Notes: generated from the letters alone by a model not told the origin. A DNA stretch of 14,193 nucleotides from UMGS363 sp051881815 (GCA_051881815.1 JBJEQP010000059.1:1-14193); one strand, 5' to 3'. Positions 1 through 7,027 are shown, counted from the first letter of the stretch. Translations and numbers: made by a program.

Positions 1-767
1 TTGATCCACTTGAATACCTTGCCGCAGATGTAGATGCCGTAGCAAGGAGGTGTGTTGTAGAGAGAGTCGTTGTCAGCCTGTGTCTTATACTGGAGCATTG
101 TCGGTGTATTTTCAACATAAGGCTTTTCGGGGATAAGGTCTTCACGGATGATAGCGATAACAACGCCTGCAGGACCTACGTTCTTCTGAACGCCGCCGTA
201 GATAACGCCGTACTTTGTAACGTCAACAGGTTCGGAGAGGAAGCAGGAAGAAACATCGGCGATAAGAGTCTTGCCCTTTGTGTTGGGGAGCTCGTGGAAC
301 TTTGTGCCGTAGATAGTGTTGTTTTCGCAGATATAAACATAGTCTGCATCATCGTCGATAGGAAGATCGGAGCAGTCGGGGATATAGGAGAAGGTCTTAT
401 CAGCGGAAGAAGCTACAGCGTTAGCCTTGCCGTACTTCTGTGCTTCCTGCCAAGCCTTCTTTGCCCACTGACCCGTAATTATGTAATCGGCAACGCCGTT
501 CTTCATAAAGTTCATAGGGATCATAGCGAACTGCTGCGAAGCGCCGCCCTGAAGGAAGAGCACCTTGTAGTTATCGGGGATATTCATAAGGTCGCGAAGA
601 TCCTGTTCAGCGGTCTTGATGATCTCTTCAAAAGCCTTTGAACGGTGTGACATTTCCATAACGGACATTCCTGTGCCGTTGTAATCAAGCATTTCTGCAG
701 CTGCTTCTTTAAGAACTTCCTCGGGAAGTACAGCAGGACCTGCACTGAAGTTATAAACTCTGGACAT
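1..767 (-). CDS. serC: Phosphoserine aminotransferase, 3' end cut by window edge
   Basis: Converts 3-phosphohydroxypyruvate plus glutamate to O-phosphoserine in the cytoplasmic serine pathway, using PLP. 255 codons are visible of a family that is usually about 360 residues; the C-terminal third lies beyond base 1. The N-terminus reads MSRVYNFSAGPAVLP, the typical SerC opening. HRSKAFEEI follows at about 41-49, FLQGGASQQF at 71-80, and the PLP-lysine motif GGVQKNVGPAG at 191-201, with the Schiff-base lysine at K195. NTPPCYGIY at 238-246 is also a family signature. The ATG at 767-765 has GGAGG seven to eight bases upstream (780-776). A perfect-consensus promoter lies about 90 bp upstream, so this is probably the first gene of its unit, perhaps followed by serA outside the window. 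The family call is secure. Confidence 0.95.
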   Translation of the reverse strand, partial: MSRVYNFSAGPAVLPEEVLKEAAAEMLDYNGTGMSVMEMSHRSKAFEEIIKTAEQDLRDLMNIPDNYKVLFLQGGASQQFAMIPMNFMKNGVADYIITGQWAKKAWQEAQKYGKANAVASSADKTFSYIPDCSDLPIDDDADYVYICENNTIYGTKFHELPNTKGKTLIADVSSCFLSEPVDVTKYGVIYGGVQKNVGPAGVVIAIIREDLIPEKPYVENTPTMLQYKTQADNDSLYNTPPCYGIYICGKVFKWI

Positions 768-857
768 ATTAAAAGCCTCCAATAATAGTATTACAGTATT
801 AAGGAACCGCCGGTCCATATATCGGCTTTTTCCTAATAAAAGAAAATATACATATAC

Positions 858-886
858 ATTATAAACCCTAAAGAAAATATTGTCAA
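858..886 (-). promoter_or_regulatory. Consensus sigma-A promoter of serC
   Basis: Read on the minus strand, TTGACA (886-881) and TATAAT (863-858) are separated by exactly 17 bp, so both hexamers are perfect. Transcription should start near 851, giving a leader of about 84 nt before the serC ATG. That leader can form a small imperfect hairpin with GCCG/CGGC inside GGAA/TTCC (about 797-834), of unknown significance. Confidence 0.85.
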
Positions 887-981
887 GGCTATAAAGGCTA
901 ATATTTGCAGCATTAAATTGTGCATTATGCTTTTCCTAATGCGTAATTTTATTCGGCAGCACCGCATAAAGGTATTAATAG

Positions 982-1088
982 ATAAAAACTCGGGCGGATA
1001 TAGAATCCACCCCTACATTTTATGATATCATAATAATTACGCAATTACGATGCACAGTTTCGCAGTGCATTACGCATTACGCATTGAT
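982..1088 (-). repeat. Hairpin plus ATTACGCATTA repeat, copy A
   Basis: Shares a long stretch with 1702-1787: an imperfect hairpin (GGGCGGAT/ATCCACCC, 992-1012), then CCTACATTTTA, TAATAATTACGCA, and tandem ATTACGCATT units. The tail abuts the TAA stop of the small minus-strand gene at 1089. An extra hairpin, ATGCAC/GTGCAT, lies at 1050-1070. Read on the minus strand, the GGGTGGAT...ATCCGCCC hairpin is followed by GAGTTTTTATC, so it may act as a terminator for that gene. An inverted copy of the tail, TAATGCGTAATT, at 937-948 suggests the element could extend further left. Apart from the serC promoter and leader, the rest of the 768-1088 gap shows nothing definite. Confidence 0.7.
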
Positions 1089-1442
1089 TTAAGGCTCTTT
1101 CCAGAAGCCGCCTTTATGGAAATTCTCATTTCCGAGGGGCGTTGCCGTTAACTTAAAGATGACGCAGCCGTCGGGACAGACGATAGTTTTGCTGTACTTG
1201 CTTTCGCCGCCGAGGCTGGTAAGATCTCCGCCGCTTCTTACCGCTTCCATAAGCGGATAGAGCATCATCATAGTTTTGCTGCAAATACCATAGCCGTCCT
1301 CATTCACGGGACAGCCGTATGTACAGCGGTACTTGTCGCCTATCTCCTCACCGTTGCGGCAGTAATTTTCCGTTTTATCGCCGCGCAAAAATCCCGTTAC
1401 TTCGACTTCGAATTCATATTCTTCGGCATACCATTTTTTCAT
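1089..1442 (-). CDS. Small conserved cysteine-containing protein, TIGR04076-like
   Basis: Encodes 117 residues beginning MKKWYAEEYEFEVEV. It resembles the TIGR04076 family of short uncharacterised proteins: a beta-rich start, a GxxIGDKYRCTYGCP segment (31-45), GICSKTMMMLYPLMEAV (52-68), a G-rich stretch SGGDLTSLGG (70-79), and a C-terminal CPDGCVIFKLTAT (89-101). The six cysteines (28, 40, 44, 54, 89, 93) include CxxxC pairs that might bind metal or form disulfides, which is inference. No signal peptide or membrane segment is visible. The start is set at 1442 because AGAAAGG (1458-1452) lies nine bases upstream of it; the in-frame ATG at 1451 touches that ribosome binding site and is unlikely. 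The gene sits between two copies of a short repeat, with a large palindromic element upstream and no convincing promoter of its own. The family name is recalled, not searched, and no function is claimed. Confidence 0.7.
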   Translation of the reverse strand: MKKWYAEEYEFEVEVTGFLRGDKTENYCRNGEEIGDKYRCTYGCPVNEDGYGICSKTMMMLYPLMEAVRSGGDLTSLGGESKYSKTIVCPDGCVIFKLTATPLGNENFHKGGFWKEP

Positions 1443-1502
1443 GGGATTCATCCTTTCTCGTTATTGTTTTAAACAAAATTGATTTTTTACAATCCGACTT
1501 TC

Positions 1503-1663
1503 ATACTAATAACCATTTGTTCTATGGATAAAGGCGGCGGATAGAATACGTCCAATCAAGGAAAACGACTGCAGGCAGGCTGCCGCCTGTCAAAGGAGTT
1601 TGACGCAGAGTGGGCGTATTATAGCTGCCGTATTTTATCCATAGGTTAAATGGTTATTAGTAT
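1503..1663 (+). repeat. 161-nt structured palindromic element, copy 1
   Basis: The outer arms 1503-1518 and 1648-1663 are a perfect 16-bp inverted repeat ending in ATACTAATA/TATTAGTAT. A GTTC/GGTT internal loop separates them from a perfect 10-bp stem (1523-1532 with 1634-1643). A third stem pairs 1545-1554 with 1611-1620, with one G-T pair. The core 1556-1609 carries CAGGC/GCCTG (1572-1589) and a GTCAAA-GGAG-TTTGAC hairpin (1589-1604). The second copy at 7127-7285 keeps the same architecture with compensated stem changes. No open reading frame is apparent. It lies between minus-strand fhs and the small cysteine-containing gene. Strand is defined by the core and matches copy 2. It could be a small RNA or a non-autonomous mobile element. 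Confidence 0.85.
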
Positions 1664-1672
1664 TAGTCTTAC

Positions 1673-1694
1673 GGTTGATTTGATATTAGTATTA
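1673..1694 (+). repeat. Solo 3' arm of the palindromic element
   Basis: These 22 bases are identical to 7266-7287, the 3' arm and following bases of element copy 2, including GGTTGATTTGATATTAGTAT. No matching 5' arm is present nearby. It lies 10 bp after the end of element copy 1, so it looks like the remnant of a third copy that was deleted or overwritten. Confidence 0.7.
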
Positions 1695-1701
1695 CAATAA
1701 T

Positions 1702-1787
1702 ATAAAACGTGGGCGGATATAGAATCCGCCCCTACATTTTTATGAAATCCTAATAATTACGCATTATGAATTACGCATTACGCATTA
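1702..1787 (-). repeat. Hairpin plus ATTACGCATTA repeat, copy B
   Basis: Counterpart of 982-1088. It has a perfect hairpin GGGCGGAT/ATCCGCCC (1711-1718 with 1724-1731), then CCTACATTTT, TAATAATTACGCA, and tandem ATTACGCATTA units. Its last bases supply the fhs stop codon (TAA, 1787-1785). On the minus strand the hairpin is followed by ACGTTTTATATT, so it could terminate fhs transcription. Together with element copy 1 and the solo arm, it accounts for most of the 1443-1784 gap. Confidence 0.7.
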
Positions 1788-3455
1788 GAAAAGCCCCGAG
1801 ATATTTCCGTTATTGTCGCAGTCGATCTTGAGTGCCGCAGGTGCTTTGGGAAGTCCCGGCATTATCATGATATCACCTGTGAGCGCAACTACGAAACCTG
1901 CGCCTGCGGAAAGCTTGATATCTCTTACTGTGATAGTGAAGTTTTCCGGTTTGCCGAGCTTTGTCGGGTCATCGGAGAGTGAATACTGCGTCTTTGCAAC
2001 GCATACGGGTGTATCGCCGAAGCCAAGTGCTTCGATCTCTTTGAGAGCCTTTTCTGCCTGTGATGTGAACTGAACTCCGTCGGCACGGTAGATCTCCTTT
2101 GCGATGATATCAAGCTTTTCCTTGATAGAAAGCTTTTCATCGTAGAGGTACCGGAAGCTGTTCTCTGCTGTTTCGATAGTATCGCAGACCTTCTGTGCAA
2201 GGTCTGTGCCGCCTTCGCCGCCCTTTGCGAATATCTCTGCGAGAGAAACGGGAGTATTGAGCTCTTCGCAGACCTTCTTGATAACTTCTATCTCTGCGTC
2301 CGTATCCGTATGGAATCGGTTGATCGCAACAACAACGGGAAGACCGAACTTGTGCATATTTTCAATATGTGTTTTAAGGTTCACAACGCCCTTTTCAAGA
2401 GCAGGAACATTCTCTGCGGTAAGCTCTGTCTTCGGAACTCCGCCGTTATACTTTAGCGCTCTGATAGTTGCAACGAGAACTACGCAGGAAGGCTTTAAAC
2501 CGCCGAATCTGCACTTGATATCGAAAAACTTTTCTGCGCCGAGGTCGGAGCCGAAGCCTGCTTCTGTGATAGCGTAATCGCCGAGTTTAAGAGCAAGCTT
2601 TGTTGCACGGAGAGAGTTGCAGCCATGAGCGATATTTGCGAATGGACCGCCGTGCATGATAGCAGGATTGTTTTCAAGCGTCTGAACAAGGTTAGGCTTA
2701 ACAGCGTCCTTAAGGAGAGCGGTCATAGCGCCCTCTGCGCCGAGGTCGTGAGCGTAAACGGGCTTGCCGTCATAAGTATAAGCAACGAGTATCTTTGAAA
2801 GGCGCTTTTTGAGGTCGGCAAGGTCGGAAGCAAGGCAGAGAATAGCCATAACTTCGGAAGCAACGGTAATTCTGAAACCGTCCTGACGGGGGATGCCGTT
2901 TACCTTGCCGCCCATACCGATAACAACGTTTCGGAGCGCTCTGTCGTTCATATCAAGGCAGCGGTCGATCATGATCCTTCTCTGGTCGATGCCGAGAACG
3001 TTGCCCTGCTGCATGTGGTTATCGAGAAGTGCGCAAAGGAGGTTGTTTGCAGCTGTGATAGCGTGCATATCGCCTGTGAAGTGGAGGTTGATATCCTCCA
3101 TAGGAACGACCTGCGCATATCCGCCGCCTGCAGCGCCGCCCTTGATACCGAAAACGGGACCGAGCGAAGGTTCACGAAGCGCAAGGACAGCCTTCTTGCC
3201 GATCTTTGCCATAGCCTCGGTGAGTCCGACGGAAATTGTAGTTTTTCCCTCGCCTGCAGGTGTCGGGTTAATAGCCGTAACAAGGATAAGCTTGCCGTCG
3301 GGGTCGTTCTTTGTCTTTTCAAAGAGTTCCTCGGAAAGCTTTGCCTTATAGTGACCGTAGGGTTCGATCTCGTCCTCTGTTATGCCGAGCTTTGCTGCAA
3401 CTTCGGAAATTTTGAGCATTTTTGCCTGCTGTGCGATTTCGATATCTGTAAGCAT
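1785..3455 (-). CDS. fhs: Formate--tetrahydrofolate ligase
   Basis: Cytoplasmic ATP-dependent ligase making 10-formyl-THF from formate and THF, supplying one-carbon units for purines and related pathways and, in acetogens, the methyl branch of the Wood-Ljungdahl pathway. It has 556 residues, the family's usual length. The P-loop-like TPAGEGKTT lies at about 65-73. Further signatures are REPSLGPVFGIKGGAAGGGY near 94-113 and PMEDINLHFTGDMHAI shortly after. The C-terminus has MPGLPKAPAA. The start is the ATG at 3455-3453, eight bases after GGAGG; a longer in-frame TTG start at 3470 overlaps that ribosome binding site and was rejected. The stop codon falls inside repeat copy B. The murA terminator lies about 40 bp upstream of the start, so fhs should have its own promoter or depend on read-through. 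Confidence 0.97.
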   Translation of the reverse strand: MLTDIEIAQQAKMLKISEVAAKLGITEDEIEPYGHYKAKLSEELFEKTKNDPDGKLILVTAINPTPAGEGKTTISVGLTEAMAKIGKKAVLALREPSLGPVFGIKGGAAGGGYAQVVPMEDINLHFTGDMHAITAANNLLCALLDNHMQQGNVLGIDQRRIMIDRCLDMNDRALRNVVIGMGGKVNGIPRQDGFRITVASEVMAILCLASDLADLKKRLSKILVAYTYDGKPVYAHDLGAEGAMTALLKDAVKPNLVQTLENNPAIMHGGPFANIAHGCNSLRATKLALKLGDYAITEAGFGSDLGAEKFFDIKCRFGGLKPSCVVLVATIRALKYNGGVPKTELTAENVPALEKGVVNLKTHIENMHKFGLPVVVAINRFHTDTDAEIEVIKKVCEELNTPVSLAEIFAKGGEGGTDLAQKVCDTIETAENSFRYLYDEKLSIKEKLDIIAKEIYRADGVQFTSQAEKALKEIEALGFGDTPVCVAKTQYSLSDDPTKLGKPENFTITVRDIKLSAGAGFVVALTGDIMIMPGLPKAPAALKIDCDNNGNISGLF

Positions 3456-3493
3456 ATCGTTATCCTCCAAATCATTTTTTCTTATATTCCTTT

Positions 3494-3536
3494 ATCAAAA
3501 AAGCAGAATGACGGAGTTGACCGAAAATTCTGCTTT
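3494..3536 (-). terminator. Intrinsic terminator after murA
   Basis: On the minus strand, AAAGCAGAAT pairs with ATTCTGCTTT (3536-3527 with 3509-3500), an inner CGG/CCG extends it, and a TTTTTTGAT tract follows (3502-3494). It sits about 20 bp after the murA stop and about 40 bp before the fhs start. A TATAAT at 3553-3548 just after the murA stop, with no good -35, could make this hairpin an attenuator in an fhs leader. That is weak inference. Confidence 0.8.
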
Positions 3537-3554
3537 CAGCTTTTATAATTATAG

Positions 3555-4841
3555 TTATAGTGCGACCTTTCTCACCGAGGTTCCGGGGAAGGACTTCTTC
3601 TCGATATCTGCGCCGAGCTTGCGGAGCTTTTCTTCAAAGCATTCGTATCCACGCTCTATATGGTAGATATCTTCTATCTCGGTAACGCCCTTTGCGGCAA
3701 GTCCTGCAATAACAAGAGCTGCGCCTGCTCTCAGATCGGGAGCAGTGACGGGTGCGCCCATGAGCGAACCGACGCCCTCGATAACTGCGACCTTTCCGTC
3801 AACGGAGATATTTGCGCCCATTCGGCGAAGCTCGTCAACATAGCGGAAGCGGTTGTCGAAAATGCCCTCGGTTACGATGCTCGTTCCTTCCGCAAGGCAG
3901 AGGAGGGTTGAGATCTGCGGCTGCATATCGGTCGGGAAACCCGGGTGCGGCATAGTCTTTATGCTCGTTTTAACGAGCGGACCGTCCACCGAGATCCTTA
4001 CCGCATCGTCAAATTCCTCAACGGTAACGCCGATCTTTTCAAGCTTTGCGGTTATGCTTTCAAGGTGCTTCGGGATAACATTCTTTACAAGCACGTTGCC
4101 CCTTGTAGCGGCAGCGGCGATCATAAAGGTTCCTGCCTCGATCTGGTCGGGAATAATTGCGTATGTTGCGCCTTTGAGCTTCTTCACACCTCGGATCTTG
4201 ATAACATCGGTGCCTGCGCCCATGATATCTGCGCCCATTGAGTTGAGGAAGTTTGCAAGGTCAACGATATGCGGTTCCTTTGCCGCATTCTCGATTATAG
4301 TCATACCTGTCGCTTTTACAGCGGCAAGCATTGTGTTTATAGTAGCTCCGACAGTTACCATATCGAAATATATCTGCGAACCGATAAGGCTGTCTGCACG
4401 GATATCAATCATGCCATGGTCAAGAGCGCACTGTGCTCCGAGTGCGGAAAACGCTTTGAGATGCTGGTCTATCGGACGGTCGCCGAGGTAGCAGCCTCCG
4501 GGCATTGCAACTCTTGCACGTCTGAATTTTCCCAGAAGCGTTCCGAGGAAATAGTAGGACGCTCTCATGTGCTTTGCCATTTCATAAGGAACGATGGGCT
4601 CGTTAATGCCCGTTGCGTCGATCCTTACAGTATTTTTATCAAGGAACTTAACGTCTGCGCCCATTTCGATAAGTATGCGCAGACTGATAGAAACGTCGCT
4701 TATCTGCGGAACGTTTTCCAGTATGCAAGCCTCGTCCGAAAGGATAACAGCAGGTATGATCGCAACGGCTGCATTTTTCGCGCCGCTTATCTCGACCTCA
4801 CCGTTAAGGATCCTGCCGCCCTTTATAACAAACTTCTCCAA
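3555..4841 (-). CDS. murA: UDP-N-acetylglucosamine 1-carboxyvinyltransferase (MurA)
   Basis: Catalyses the first committed step of peptidoglycan synthesis, adding enolpyruvate from PEP to UDP-GlcNAc in the cytoplasm. It has 428 residues, near the usual 420. The start MEKFVIKGGRILNGEVEISG is typical, with K22 in GAKNA corresponding to the substrate-binding lysine. The catalytic loop reads PGGCYLGDRPID, with the PEP- and fosfomycin-reactive cysteine at C117. HPGFPTDMQPQ carries the conserved aspartate, and NRFRYVDELRRMGA follows. Initiation is at TTG (4841-4839), preceded by GGGAG about nine bases upstream; no ATG or GTG fits the family N-terminus, so the TTG appears genuine. It is probably monocistronic, with an extended -10 promoter upstream and a strong terminator downstream. 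Clostridia often carry two MurA paralogues; which one this is cannot be told here. Confidence 0.96.
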   Translation of the reverse strand: MEKFVIKGGRILNGEVEISGAKNAAVAIIPAVILSDEACILENVPQISDVSISLRILIEMGADVKFLDKNTVRIDATGINEPIVPYEMAKHMRASYYFLGTLLGKFRRARVAMPGGCYLGDRPIDQHLKAFSALGAQCALDHGMIDIRADSLIGSQIYFDMVTVGATINTMLAAVKATGMTIIENAAKEPHIVDLANFLNSMGADIMGAGTDVIKIRGVKKLKGATYAIIPDQIEAGTFMIAAAATRGNVLVKNVIPKHLESITAKLEKIGVTVEEFDDAVRISVDGPLVKTSIKTMPHPGFPTDMQPQISTLLCLAEGTSIVTEGIFDNRFRYVDELRRMGANISVDGKVAVIEGVGSLMGAPVTAPDLRAGAALVIAGLAAKGVTEIEDIYHIERGYECFEEKLRKLGADIEKKSFPGTSVRKVAL

Positions 4842-4949
4842 GTTTTTTCTCTCCCATAAAAAACGAATATATAAACCGGACGATATGTCCGACGAATCAT
4901 TATATAAATATGTACGTCACAGTCATCAAGCGACTGCACGCCAATATTT

Positions 4950-4958
4950 ATTATAACA
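4950..4958 (-). promoter_or_regulatory. Extended -10 promoter, probably for murA
   Basis: On the minus strand, TGTTATAAT (4958-4950) is an extended -10 element with a perfect TATAAT. No good -35 is visible 17 bp upstream. The resulting leader of about 100 nt contains two short hairpins, CAGTC/GACTG (4920-4936) and CGGAC/GTCCG (4877-4891). A second TATAAT-like sequence near 4900 is a weaker alternative. The 4842-5074 gap has no clear terminator for the upstream GGDEF gene. Confidence 0.5.
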
Positions 4959-5074
4959 CAAACGGAAGAAAAATAAAAGGCTTTTTTCATATTTTTTATT
5001 ACAGAAATTTAGTCGGTTCTGCTGATATAAATGTTAATATCCGCCAAAACAGGTGATCTTAAAGGCAAAAAGCA

Positions 5075-6973
5075 CTATCTTCTGACAGTTTTCCTTTTCA
5101 GCTTGACATTATACATATTTTTGTCCGCAGTTTTTATCATATCCTCCATGGTGATGACTTTTCCGAAAGGAACCGTCGCAAAGCCGCAGCTGCAGCCGAC
5201 CTTATACGGGAGTCCCGACATCTCGTTGTACTTAACGAGATAATCCTCAACAGCAGCAACACACTGTGCTGCTTCCTCCTCGGTCTCGCTGTGGAAAACA
5301 ACGCAGAATTCATCTCCGCCCGTACGAGCGCACACTGCGTCCTTCGGCATGGAGTTCTTTATTGCGCTTGCGGTCACTACGATAGCATTATCGCCGCCCT
5401 CATGGCCGTAGGTATCGTTTATCGGTTTCAAGCCGTCAACATCGGCACAGACAATGTTTATATATCCGCTCTTGTTCTGCATGATCTTCGGAGCGAAGGT
5501 CTGGAGTCCTCTGCGGTTGCATATACCCGTCAGCGGATCGGTCATATTTATATTCCGAAGCTCATCGGCAACATCCTGAAGCTCCTTGTTAAGGTAGAAC
5601 GTTCCGGCATTGTTGGAAAGGTTCATTGTCCAGGTAAGGAAAAGCTCGCCGTTGCCTTCAAGCTTTCGCGGACAAAATGCGAAATATCCAAGAAAACAAT
5701 TGCGGAAATAGATCGGAACAAAGCTCATCAATATCGGCTTATCCCTGCCGAGAAGCTGATTCGGTATAAGCTCTTTTGTCGGGAAGACCGTTCCTGCAGG
5801 CACATCATGTCCGAACGGCAGCATGGAAACCATTCTATCGCCTACTCCGAAATAGCCTGTTTTGTTCTGGAACTTGACTCTGCCCTTTTCTACATCATCG
5901 CTGACGCAGATATAAAGCTCGTTCAACTCAAAAAATTCCGCAAGCTTTTTAGCACTGCCGAAAAGCTGCTCCGATGTTTCCGCTGCGGAGATCTTCGTAT
6001 TCATATCAATAACACGGAAATCAAATTCATGGCTGTGATCTCGCTCGTTATAGAACCGATCGTAAAAGGAATCCCACTCCTTTTTTTCGACTTCGCAGCC
6101 GCAGGATTCGTTTATAATAAGCTCCGCTTCCACCTTTGATATCTTCGGAGTTTTTTTGCCGCTCCATATACTTTCAAGCACGGAAACAGCTTTCTTTCCT
6201 GCTTTTATGTATGCGTGTCGGACCGTTGTTATGGTCGGCTTGTATCTTTCGCAGTCGGCAATGCCGTCAAAGCCCGTCACAACGATATCATCGGGTATTT
6301 TCAGTCCTCTTGACTTTATTTCGTCCATACAGAAGAAAGACATTGTGTCGCTTGCGCAGACGATAGCCTCGGGGATGTCGCCCGAATCAAGGAATTCCCT
6401 TGTACAATCCTGCGCCCACTTCCAGAACCTTCCGTATGCGACTCTTTTCTCGTCAAACGGGATGCCGTGCTTTTCGAGAGATTTTTTATAAGCCTCAAGG
6501 CGTTCCTCGGTCTGGATATTCCCGGGGAAGCCGCCGATAAAGTTTATCTTTTTAAGCCCGTGCTTCTCGATAAGATGATCCACAACAAGCCCCATAGCCT
6601 TTTTATCGCTCATCCGAACGTTATATTCAAGCTCATTCAAAGGATCACTCACATTGACGATCGGGACATTGTGCTCCGCCGCTTTTTTCGCAATATCAAA
6701 AAGCACATCGGTCTTTAGTATATTATCGCCGAAAACTATGATGCCGTCAAGAATATCATAGTTTATAATATTGTATATCTCCAGCTCTCCGCGGAGGACA
6801 TTCTCGGGGATAACTCTGTCCGAGCCCAGCTCGACTTTTGTCATAAGGTTCGAAAAAATAAGCAGGTCTATATCATCGGCGGCACACTTCTCGCGGATGC
6901 CTTCAATAATTCTGGATTCATACTCCCAGTTATAGCTGGTAACGCAGACTGCAACCGCCTTTCTTTTTTTCAT
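5075..6973 (-). CDS. Diguanylate cyclase with LacI-type ligand-binding sensor domain
   Basis: 632 residues with no signal peptide or membrane segment, so cytoplasmic. Residues 1-295 resemble the periplasmic-binding-protein-like ligand domain of LacI/GalR repressors: AVAVCVTSYNWEYESRIIEG at the start, LDGIIVFGDN (75-84), VDHLIEKHGLKKINFIGG (131-148), EAIVCASDTMSFFCMDEI (202-219), VVTGFDGIADCERYKPTITT (231-250). There is no helix-turn-helix. The middle (about 300-465) may be a GAF-like linker. The GGDEF domain spans about 470-632, with DPLTGICNRRG (479-489), metal-binding DVDGLKPIND (511-520) and an intact GGDEF at 552-556. No RxxD inhibitory site lies before it, so product inhibition may be absent. 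The likely role is GTP to c-di-GMP synthesis modulated by an intracellular ligand, perhaps a sugar. GGAGG eight bases upstream supports the ATG. It is divergent from a GGDEF-EAL gene. Confidence 0.88.
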   Translation of the reverse strand: MKKRKAVAVCVTSYNWEYESRIIEGIREKCAADDIDLLIFSNLMTKVELGSDRVIPENVLRGELEIYNIINYDILDGIIVFGDNILKTDVLFDIAKKAAEHNVPIVNVSDPLNELEYNVRMSDKKAMGLVVDHLIEKHGLKKINFIGGFPGNIQTEERLEAYKKSLEKHGIPFDEKRVAYGRFWKWAQDCTREFLDSGDIPEAIVCASDTMSFFCMDEIKSRGLKIPDDIVVTGFDGIADCERYKPTITTVRHAYIKAGKKAVSVLESIWSGKKTPKISKVEAELIINESCGCEVEKKEWDSFYDRFYNERDHSHEFDFRVIDMNTKISAAETSEQLFGSAKKLAEFFELNELYICVSDDVEKGRVKFQNKTGYFGVGDRMVSMLPFGHDVPAGTVFPTKELIPNQLLGRDKPILMSFVPIYFRNCFLGYFAFCPRKLEGNGELFLTWTMNLSNNAGTFYLNKELQDVADELRNINMTDPLTGICNRRGLQTFAPKIMQNKSGYINIVCADVDGLKPINDTYGHEGGDNAIVVTASAIKNSMPKDAVCARTGGDEFCVVFHSETEEEAAQCVAAVEDYLVKYNEMSGLPYKVGCSCGFATVPFGKVITMEDMIKTADKNMYNVKLKRKTVRR

Positions 6974-7027
6974 AAAATCCGCCTCCGAAAAATTTGGAGA
7001 GTTCTTCTCCTACGAATATTTATCTAT

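Noticed and set aside
294..641. Plus-strand 115-codon open frame near the window start
   Set aside because: Lies entirely antisense to serC, which has clear motifs.
1319..1531. Plus-strand 70-codon open frame running into element copy 1
   Set aside because: Mostly antisense to the small cysteine-containing gene, with no ribosome binding site.
1503..1663. Copy 1 as an intrinsic terminator or CRISPR repeat
   Set aside because: No T-tract follows the outer arms, the size is far beyond a terminator, and copies are not arrayed with spacers.
1503..1663. Target-site duplication flanking the palindromic element
   Set aside because: Flanks of both copies were compared and no convincing short direct duplication was found.
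5291..6139. Plus-strand 282-codon open frame opposite the sensor-GGDEF gene
   Set aside because: Antisense artefact of codon bias; no recognisable domain and no start signals.
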